Source: Spongiibacter sp. IMCC21906
Lineage (GTDB): Bacteria > Pseudomonadota > Gammaproteobacteria > Pseudomonadales > Spongiibacteraceae
Direction of reading: 5' to 3'
NCBI RefSeq assembly: GCF_001010805.1
Contig: NZ_CP011477.1
Coordinates: forward strand, 2,784,501-2,848,500
Length of the DNA: 64,000 nt
Below the pieces are notes generated by a model, which worked only from the letters and a program-made list of their open reading frames with translations, was not told where the DNA came from and searched no databases. The translations under genes and the position numbers were made by a program. The first letter of the stretch is position 1. Each line of letters opens with the position of its first letter. Positions 58,289-64,000 of this stretch are shown piece after piece.

Positions 58289-58576
58289 TTAAACGGAATA
58301 AAACGGAGGGGCTCTTGCGGGAGGATGATATCGAGCACCGTCAATAATAGCCGACATAACCGGCAGCGTGACGGAGTGCAACGTCGGCGCGTCCATCGCC
58401 CCGACATAAAGCTGGCCGACAGCGGCGGCAGAACCATGGTGGCACACCGCGCAATCATGAACAGGACCGTGGTCCTGAAGATGGATATGTTCGCCTTGCA
58501 GCCACAACGAGCCACTCAAGCAAAATAGCAAGAGGGCGAGTACAGTCGCTTTACGGTGCAAATTGCGTAACATCAT
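58289..58576 (-). CDS. Small His/Cys-rich exported protein upstream of the receptor
   Basis: The 95-residue protein has a signal-anchor or signal peptide (LHRKATVLALLLFCLSGSLW) followed by a metal-ligand-rich segment GEHIHLQDHGPVHDCAVCHH, with His and a C-x2-C. Such small proteins often stand before ZnuD-like receptors and are thought to handle metal; the function is unknown. The start is one of two successive ATGs at 58576/58573, and no Shine-Dalgarno is visible. A 29-nt gap separates it from purC. Confidence 0.7.
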   Translation of the reverse strand: MMLRNLHRKATVLALLLFCLSGSLWLQGEHIHLQDHGPVHDCAVCHHGSAAAVGQLYVGAMDAPTLHSVTLPVMSAIIDGARYHPPARAPPFYSV

Positions 58577-58605
58577 GTGGTTTTGGAGGAGCCTACGCGC
58601 GTCAC

Positions 58606-59325
58606 TTAAGCATCAAAGTCGATGCCCAAGCGACGACCTACTAATTCATATGATTCCACTACATTGCCTAAACCTTGGCGGAAGCGGTCTTTATCCAGTT
58701 TTTCACGTGTGTCTTTATCCCATAGTCGACAGCCATCGGGGGAGAACTCGTCGCCCAAGTAAATTTCACCATCGTTAAATACGCCAAATTCCAGCTTGTA
58801 GTCCACCAGCAGCATGCCCGCATCTAAAAACAGCTGTTTAAGCACATCGTTGACTTGATAGGTCAGGGTTTTCATTTTGGCCAGCTGCTCAGGCTTGGCC
58901 CAAGCAAAGGATTCAGCCAGCGACTCATTAATCATCGGATCGTGAAGCGCATCGTTCTTCAAAAACAATTCATAGGTAGGGGGCGTAAGATTACTACCCT
59001 CTTCAACACCCAGACGCTTTACTAGCGAACCCGCGGCGATATTACGTACCACACACTCTACTGGCAGCATATCTAAACGCTTTACCAAAGCCTCATTGTC
59101 ACTGAGCAGTTTTTCAAAATGGGTGGGGATACCCGCCGCTTGCAGCGTTTGCATAATAAACGCATTAAACTTGTTATTGACCATGCCCTTACGAGCCAGC
59201 TGCTCAACTTTGAGACCGTCAAATGCCGATGTATCATCTCTAAAGCTAAGTACAAAGCGATCCGGATCATCGGTTTTAAATACCGACTTGGCCTTTCCGG
59301 CATATAACTCTTCGCGTTTTTCCAT
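58606..59325 (-). CDS. purC: Phosphoribosylaminoimidazole-succinocarboxamide synthase
   Basis: PurC makes SAICAR in purine synthesis. The ATG at 59325 with GAGG 6 nt upstream begins [20 protein letters not shown] and gives 239 residues. Family motifs are [27 protein letters not shown] and [20 protein letters not shown]. The order dapA-bamC-MBL-purC matches Pseudomonas. Confidence 0.97.
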   Translation of the reverse strand: MEKREELYAGKAKSVFKTDDPDRFVLSFRDDTSAFDGLKVEQLARKGMVNNKFNAFIMQTLQAAGIPTHFEKLLSDNEALVKRLDMLPVECVVRNIAAGSLVKRLGVEEGSNLTPPTYELFLKNDALHDPMINESLAESFAWAKPEQLAKMKTLTYQVNDVLKQLFLDAGMLLVDYKLEFGVFNDGEIYLGDEFSPDGCRLWDKDTREKLDKDRFRQGLGNVVESYELVGRRLGIDFDA

Positions 59326-59364
59326 GATCTGCCTCGTCAACACTCGCTTAAAAATTAATATTAA

Positions 59365-60123
59365 CTACGAAATTTCCAGCCATTCAAAGCCAGCTTCCTG
59401 ATCTGCCGATAATAATGCCTGACTGCCGTTTAAATACGGTGCCACCGCTTGCTCGGCAAGGGCCGTGGTATTGTTTTGCTCACTAAGATGGGCCATCACC
59501 AGGTGCTGCAATCGCTCTACGCATACAGTCTGTAAAAGACTTGCTGCTTGCTGGTTATTCAAATGTCCCCAATCGCCGCCTACCCGACGTTTTAGCATTG
59601 CCGGGTAAGGCCCCATCCTCAGCATTTCCACGTCGTGATTGCACTCTAGCAGCAGTGCATCGCAATTTTGATAGTGCTCCCGAACGAAGGGCGTAATACT
59701 ACCCAAATCCGTGAGCAGGCCAAATGTTTTTTTGTGATGACGAAACACAAATTGGCAGGGCTCCCGAGCATCGTGGGGCACTGCCACAGGTGTTACGGTG
59801 ACATCACCAAGCTCAAAAACCTGCCCTAATGATAAACCCTGCCACAGTGGTGAGGTGGACAGCTGGCCGTACTGGGCGGTACCCACACTTGAGTAGACCG
59901 GAATTTGGTACTTACGGGCTAAGGGCAGCACCCCTTTGATATGGTCGCTGTGCTCATGAGTAACAAGAATGGCGGTCAACTCGGACGGTGAACGACCCAA
60001 GCGAGCCATCCGCCGCTCGGTTTCTTTGATGGTAAAACCGCAGTCTACAAGCAGGCAATGGGACGCTGTTTCCAACAACGTCCCATTGCCTTTGCTGCCA
60101 CTACCTAAAGATGCGAATCGCAC
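59365..60123 (-). CDS. MBL-fold metallo-hydrolase (YycJ/WalJ-like)
   Basis: The 252-residue protein has the metallo-beta-lactamase motif HEHSDHIKG, the leading MRFASLGSGSKGNGTLLE, and later LLLECNHDVEML and HLNNQQAASLLQ with further metal His. The YycJ group are nucleases or hydrolases of unknown in-cell substrate. The start is a GTG. It lies between bamC and purC. Confidence 0.88.
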   Translation of the reverse strand: MRFASLGSGSKGNGTLLETASHCLLVDCGFTIKETERRMARLGRSPSELTAILVTHEHSDHIKGVLPLARKYQIPVYSSVGTAQYGQLSTSPLWQGLSLGQVFELGDVTVTPVAVPHDAREPCQFVFRHHKKTFGLLTDLGSITPFVREHYQNCDALLLECNHDVEMLRMGPYPAMLKRRVGGDWGHLNNQQAASLLQTVCVERLQHLVMAHLSEQNNTTALAEQAVAPYLNGSQALLSADQEAGFEWLEIS

Positions 60124-60130
60124 GGCTCAA

Positions 60131-61150
60131 TTAATACAGATAGCCCATAATGCGGCTTAAAACTTGTTGCCGCTCTGCTTCACGCAAACGGCGGCCTTTC
60201 TGATAATTGAGGTAAACCAGCGACTCTTCTTCAGCAATCGGTTTCATCTCAATCACGTAACGAGCAACAGGGGGTTTTGTTGCCCCGGTAAAGAACCGGA
60301 CAAACCAACCGGGCTTTTCAGTTTGAGGAGGAACATAACTGGCCCAGAATTTATTGACATTTTGCGAGGAATCCTCAATCTCAAAACCGGCCTTTTCCAA
60401 TGCCAGCCCCAATGCCCCCCAAGCACGGTCATAGGGAAGTTGCACCCGCAGATGGGAGTACTCGCCTTCACCTTCCAAGAAGATTTTGCCCTTGGTACCA
60501 CCTTTTTTGGCCAACACTGACACAGCACTGTTTTTGCCCTCGCTATTCGCCATATACTGGGCCAATAACTTAATCAACTCTTGGGTCCGCGCCGGATCAG
60601 GTGACTTTTCAGGCCAACTGTCTGTGCCGTCTTGCTTAGACTGGGTGACATGAACTTCAGCAGTGCTAGCCTGTACACCCTCTTCAATCCGAAATCGATA
60701 GCGCTCTGGTACATTACCTGAGCGTGGGTTTAGCCATTCTGTTTCCAAAATGCCTTGGTCCACATCTGAGCGCGCCACGTTCATCTTGGCCTCATTCAGA
60801 AAACCACGAACCTGCGGCCAAACCTGCCCAGGAGAACCATCCATCAAAATCCAAGATTTATCATCTAAACTTTGAATACGAATTTCTGCACGGCCTACAT
60901 TTCGAGAGATAGGCTCTGGCGGCGGCACTTCAAATTGACCCGGCAAACCTTTATGTTTCTCAATACCCGGTACGCCGTATTTATCACCTAAAGTTTCACT
61001 ACTCACACCCGGCGGTAATTTAAGGGGCTGACTCAATTCAGCCTGACGATAGTCTTCCCCGCGATCATAAAATAAACCACAGGCTCCTAGAGAAAAACAC
61101 AAACCGATGGTGACAAGACGGAAACCGGAACGGCGCATAGACATGCTCAT
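60131..61150 (-). CDS. bamC: Outer-membrane assembly lipoprotein BamC
   Basis: BamC (NlpB) is a lipoprotein of the BAM complex. The 339-residue protein has lipobox LGAC (Cys24), the N-terminal unstructured BamD-contact region (YDRGEDYRQAELSQPLKLPPG), then two helix-grip domains, about 95-215 and 225-335. The ATG follows the dapA stop directly; Mets at 3 and 5 are alternative starts. Confidence 0.92.
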   Translation of the reverse strand: MSMSMRRSGFRLVTIGLCFSLGACGLFYDRGEDYRQAELSQPLKLPPGVSSETLGDKYGVPGIEKHKGLPGQFEVPPPEPISRNVGRAEIRIQSLDDKSWILMDGSPGQVWPQVRGFLNEAKMNVARSDVDQGILETEWLNPRSGNVPERYRFRIEEGVQASTAEVHVTQSKQDGTDSWPEKSPDPARTQELIKLLAQYMANSEGKNSAVSVLAKKGGTKGKIFLEGEGEYSHLRVQLPYDRAWGALGLALEKAGFEIEDSSQNVNKFWASYVPPQTEKPGWFVRFFTGATKPPVARYVIEMKPIAEEESLVYLNYQKGRRLREAERQQVLSRIMGYLY

Positions 61151-62029
61151 TTAATTTATTAATCCTGCTTCTTTAAGTGCAGCTCGAACCTCAGCGTAAT
61201 GCTGTTCACTGAGGGGTGTTAAGGGCAGGCGAATCCCCTCTTCCATCATACCCATTTCAAGTAGAGCCCACTTGACTGGAATCGGGTTGGATTCAAGAAA
61301 GAGTTTTTTGTTCAATGCTTGCAATGGCCTGTTAGCCGCTTCAGCGGCTGCCCGGTCACCGGTCATAGCGGCAACACAAAGTGCTTTCATTCCTGCCGGG
61401 GCGACGTTGGCCGTAACGGAGATATTACCCTTACCGCCCACCAACATTAACTCCATGGCCGTCGCATCGTCACCCGACAGCACATCGAGCTTGCTGCCAA
61501 CCGCGTCTATAAGCTCTTTGCCCCGCGCCACGTCCCCAGTCGCGTCTTTAATCGCGATGATATTGTCGTGCTCTGCCAAGCGGATCGTGGTGGCATTGCT
61601 CATATCGCAGGCTGTTCGGCCCGGTACATTATAAAGTATCTGCGGGATGTCTACCGCATCAGCAATGGCCATGTAATGCCGATACAAACCCTCTTGGGTA
61701 GGCTTGTTATAATAAGGCGTTACCAGCAAACAGGCATCTGCGCAGACTTCTTTAGCCACTTCGGTCAGCTCAATGGCCTCACTAGTGGAGTTCGCACCGG
61801 TACCCGCAATCACCTTTAGGCGACCTGCAGCCTGATCAACACAGGCCTTAATGAACATTTTGTGCTCATCCATACCCAACGTTGCTGACTCACCTGTGGT
61901 GCCCACTGCCACTAGCCCATCGGTTCCCTGCTCGACATGCCAGTCGATCAGGCGCGACAATGCAGCCCAATCAATACTGCCATCAGGGTGCATCGGACTA
62001 ACTAAGGCAACTATACTGCCCCTAACCAT
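61151..62029 (-). CDS. dapA: 4-hydroxy-tetrahydrodipicolinate synthase DapA
   Basis: DapA condenses pyruvate with aspartate semialdehyde, the first committed step to lysine. The Schiff-base Lys161 (IIAIKDATGD), Tyr133 (ILYNVPGR), Thr44-Thr45 (VGTTGES) and the VTPYYNKPTQEG region are at E. coli positions. The length is 292 residues. GGAG lies 8 nt before the ATG. It leads the dapA-bamC-MBL-purC run. Confidence 0.97.
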   Translation of the reverse strand: MVRGSIVALVSPMHPDGSIDWAALSRLIDWHVEQGTDGLVAVGTTGESATLGMDEHKMFIKACVDQAAGRLKVIAGTGANSTSEAIELTEVAKEVCADACLLVTPYYNKPTQEGLYRHYMAIADAVDIPQILYNVPGRTACDMSNATTIRLAEHDNIIAIKDATGDVARGKELIDAVGSKLDVLSGDDATAMELMLVGGKGNISVTANVAPAGMKALCVAAMTGDRAAAEAANRPLQALNKKLFLESNPIPVKWALLEMGMMEEGIRLPLTPLSEQHYAEVRAALKEAGLIN

Positions 62030-62140
62030 GCCTGTATCTCCAGAATTAATGCAAGCCGCTAATGGTACTGGCCAGTGCAGCCCAGCTCAAGGGACAAATC
62101 AACACTATCCGAGGGATTCATGCGTCTTGAAACCATTCGC

Positions 62141-62172
62141 TTGATCCCCCATCTAACACTTATGGCTATAAT
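62141..62172 (+). promoter_or_regulatory. Possible promoter for the 62233 gene
   Basis: TATAAT (62167-62172) and TTGATC (62141-62146) are 20 nt apart, longer than ideal. The -10 lies 60 nt before the ATG. The rest of 62030-62232 is the divergent promoter region for dapA and shows nothing else clear. Confidence 0.35.
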
Positions 62173-62232
62173 TGCCGCCATATGATCAAAAGCTTCGCCA
62201 CCGAAAGCTGAGTTTAACCGGAGAATAAAATA

Positions 62233-62721
62233 ATGCGTCTACTGTATTTGAGCCTGATTTTACTATTGACTCCTTTGGCCCAGGCCGCAGAGCCGTTACG
62301 GGTCGACCCAATAACGCCCTTAGACCAACGATTTATGGACAATGCCACCGCCGAACTGAACAGCTTAGCTCAAATTAAGACAGGGCGTAGCTTCAGTGGT
62401 GAGCGGGAGCGAGACCTGGAGCTATTGCAACTGATGTTAGACCGCAACCTGGTAGATGGCGACGACACCAAGCTCATGCAGGCGATGGGCATCGTGATGG
62501 CCCAACATTTACAAAAAGCCCACAATCTTAAGTGGGTTATCTACGTCGACAATGTCGGGCGTAGCCGGGCATTGGAAGTGCCGTTTAAAGAAGATTTTAT
62601 TTTCCCAGTGACGCAAATCTCCAGTCGTGCTGCCGTCGGCGCCGACATTAATGTGCAAGCCATCTACGATAAGCTAGAAAAGGAAGTCGCCCAAATTCGT
62701 AAAAAAATTATTGTTCATTAA
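62233..62721 (+). CDS. Secreted protein, DUF3806-like
   Basis: The 162-residue protein has a signal peptide (MRLLYLSLILLLTPLAQA, cleaved near AQA-AE). A small globular domain follows: MDNATAELNSLAQIKTGRSF, LLQLMLDRNLV, QAMGIVMAQHL, then WVIYVDNVGRSRALEVPF and the closing VFPVTQIS-like segment FPVTQISSRAAVGADINV. This resembles DUF3806 proteins, whose function is unknown. GGAG lies before the ATG. Confidence 0.7.
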   Translation: MRLLYLSLILLLTPLAQAAEPLRVDPITPLDQRFMDNATAELNSLAQIKTGRSFSGERERDLELLQLMLDRNLVDGDDTKLMQAMGIVMAQHLQKAHNLKWVIYVDNVGRSRALEVPFKEDFIFPVTQISSRAAVGADINVQAIYDKLEKEVAQIRKKIIVH

Positions 62722-62758
62722 ACCTTATTCAGGCGCTGCTGAATAAAAGGTCACAAAA

Positions 62759-63646
62759 TCAAAGGCCAATGAAATACAACAATAAGGGAATGGTAAAAAA
62801 GCTCAGTAGCGTTGACCACAATACCATTCCCGCCACCGCATCGGGCTGACGCCGGTACTGCAACGCCAGCAAGTAATTAAACACTGCTGCGGGTGTTGCC
62901 GATTGCAGCAAAATCACTTTTCTCATCAAGCCCTGCAAATCCAGCAAATGTACGGTCAACAACCCTGCTCCCAGTCCTACTGCCAGCCGCAAACAGGCTA
63001 AAAGAAGAGCCTTAGCCACACCACCCGGACGCAAACTACTCAGCGACACACCCAGCGTAATTAGCATTAACGGCACTGTCACCCCGCCCAGAATATCCAA
63101 GGTGTTTATCGCCGCCTTGGGCAACTGCCAGGCGCATATCACCATCAATCCCGCAAACACACCAGCATAGACAATCGGTGAGCGGGTCACTGCACCGATT
63201 GCTCCAGGCCCATTCAGTATTGCCACACCAATGGAAAAATGCGCCAGCGTAGTAACAACAAAAATCCCCAGTCCAATAGCCAAACCCGGCTCACCAAAAG
63301 CAAATAAGCACAGTGGTAAGCCCATATTGCCGTAGTTGCCAAATACCAGCGGCACCAAAAAATCCCGCGCAGGAAAACGAAACACCAGGCAAATAACCGC
63401 CGCAATCAACAGTGATAAAAACAGCAGTAGTAGGGTTGCCTGAGCCGAAATACGCAACTGCTCCAGTGAAACATCCACCGTGGCGAAGGTACCCACAATC
63501 AATGCAGGCGCACCCACCCACATGACCAAGCGACGTACAAACTCTTGATCGAAGGGTTGATTTGTCCGCGCCCAAACGATCCCCAGGCCGGCACACAGCA
63601 TCACAGGTAAAATAACCGGCAGTAAAGGGGTTACAATGGAGAACAC
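62759..63646 (-). CDS. AEC-family permease (auxin efflux carrier fold)
   Basis: The 295-residue membrane protein has about ten hydrophobic helices in two halves. Family features include FGNYGNMGLPLCLFAFGEPGLAI with the broken-helix NMG motif, and PLMLITLGVSL. AEC members export organic acids or act in unknown transport; the substrate is open. The start is a GTG at 63646. It is convergent with the gene at 62233. Confidence 0.88.
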   Translation of the reverse strand: MFSIVTPLLPVILPVMLCAGLGIVWARTNQPFDQEFVRRLVMWVGAPALIVGTFATVDVSLEQLRISAQATLLLLFLSLLIAAVICLVFRFPARDFLVPLVFGNYGNMGLPLCLFAFGEPGLAIGLGIFVVTTLAHFSIGVAILNGPGAIGAVTRSPIVYAGVFAGLMVICAWQLPKAAINTLDILGGVTVPLMLITLGVSLSSLRPGGVAKALLLACLRLAVGLGAGLLTVHLLDLQGLMRKVILLQSATPAAVFNYLLALQYRRQPDAVAGMVLWSTLLSFFTIPLLLYFIGL

Positions 63647-63741
63647 ATTGATATCCGATTAATTAGTGGTCACCACCCCAATAGCGGAGATGGCGGCGAG
63701 AAAGCAGAAGACGGCTTTCTCTACCCAAAGAGACTGACTGA

Positions 63742-64000
63742 CTAACTGAGCCGAAGCATTTTTAAGGTATTGGTGTGGCCATCGACTCCTACCGTGTCGC
63801 CCATGGTCACCAGAATCAAATCACCACAACTTACTTCACTGCGGGCCTTCAAGGCCGTTACGCAATCATCGATAGACGCATCGGCGCTATCTGTTGGCAA
63901 CGCATATACTCCGCGATACAAACTGACTCGCGTGCAGGTTTCCCGGTTGCGACTAAAGGCATAGATAGGAATACCCGAGGTTAAGCGCGACATCAATAAC
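63742..64000 (-). CDS. pyk: Pyruvate kinase, C-terminal end (partial)
   Basis: The frame runs off the right edge. The visible C-terminal domain has RLTSGIPIYAFSRNRETCTR and VSLYRGVYALP, then GDLILVTMGDTVGVDGHTNTL, the allosteric-domain end of pyruvate kinase. The catalytic part is outside the window, so pykA versus pykF cannot be decided. Confidence 0.85.
   Translation of the reverse strand, partial: LLMSRLTSGIPIYAFSRNRETCTRVSLYRGVYALPTDSADASIDDCVTALKARSEVSCGDLILVTMGDTVGVDGHTNTLKMLRLS

Noticed and set aside
58199-58528. 109-codon plus-strand frame opposite the small His/Cys gene
   Set aside because: It has no RBS and no domain pattern. The minus-strand frame has a signal peptide and metal-ligand cluster and is next to the TonB gene.
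58170-58605. Zur box upstream of the zinc receptor pair
   Set aside because: I looked for a TGTTATA-type dyad on both strands and found none that convinces. The inverted repeat ACGGTT/AACCGT (58210-58231) does not match.

Overview
This window is chromosomal core DNA from a gammaproteobacterium. The gene orders match two conserved blocks known from Pseudomonas and its relatives (trmJ-iscR-iscS ... ndk-rlmN-pilF-rodZ-ispG-hisS-yfgM-bamB-der and tilS-accA-dnaE-rnhB-lpxB ... rpsB / map-glnD-dapC ... dapD). The long DapD form, RsmJ, YaeQ, PilF and the dapA-bamC-MBL-purC order fit the same group. A marine lineage near Cellvibrionales/Spongiibacteraceae is my best guess, not something the sequence proves. 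I see no phage, transposon, integron, CRISPR array, tRNA or rRNA.

Layout. 1-135: end of an unidentified membrane-anchored protein (+). 233-9190 (-): der, bamB, yfgM, hisS, ispG, rodZ, pilF, rlmN, ndk, tightly packed with several ATGA overlaps. 9320-18060 (-): iron-sulfur locus with iscS, iscR, trmJ, sufE, sufT, sufA, sufS, sufD, sufC, sufB. The usual iscU-iscA-hscBA-fdx-iscX genes are absent between iscS and ndk, and a full suf cluster lies upstream of trmJ instead. An IscR-type operator overlaps a promoter before sufB. 18329-38928 (-): tilS, accA, dnaE, rnhB, then the envelope block lpxB-lpxA-fabZ-lpxD-skp-bamA-rseP-dxr-cdsA-uppS, then frr-pyrH and tsf-rpsB with terminators. 39210-46014 (+): map, glnD, dapC, nth, an ArsC/Spx-like protein and dapD, closed by a strong terminator.

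46188-51016 (+): an eight-gene run of a 60-residue PLDc_N-type membrane protein, an MgtC-type protein, an AI-2E permease, a glutamine-synthetase-fold amidoligase, a class-I glutamine amidotransferase, a YqaA-type membrane protein, YaeQ and a VOC protein. The amidoligase/amidotransferase pair is the most interesting uncharacterised system here. 51072-55770: an RcnB/CigR-like periplasmic protein with 16-bp tandem repeats upstream, a 61-residue protein behind a PHO-box-like element, dapE, rsmJ, a CBS-pair protein and a voltage-sensor-like membrane protein without a visible pore. 56034-58576 (-): a ZnuD-like TonB receptor with a His/Asp/Glu-rich insertion, and a small His/Cys-rich exported protein. 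58606-62029 (-): purC, an MBL-fold hydrolase, bamC and dapA. 62233-64000: a DUF3806-like secreted protein (+), an AEC permease (-) and the C-terminus of pyruvate kinase (-).

The genes cover several linked pathways. Outer-membrane building includes BamA, BamB, BamC, Skp, LpxA/B/D and FabZ, with RseP for envelope stress. Diaminopimelate/lysine synthesis has DapA, DapC, DapD and DapE all within this window. Isoprenoid supply to undecaprenyl phosphate is represented by Dxr, IspG and UppS. Fe-S assembly serves visible clients IspG, RlmN and Nth. Many ORF starts were moved to an internal ATG or GTG with a Shine-Dalgarno site; these choices are stated per gene.
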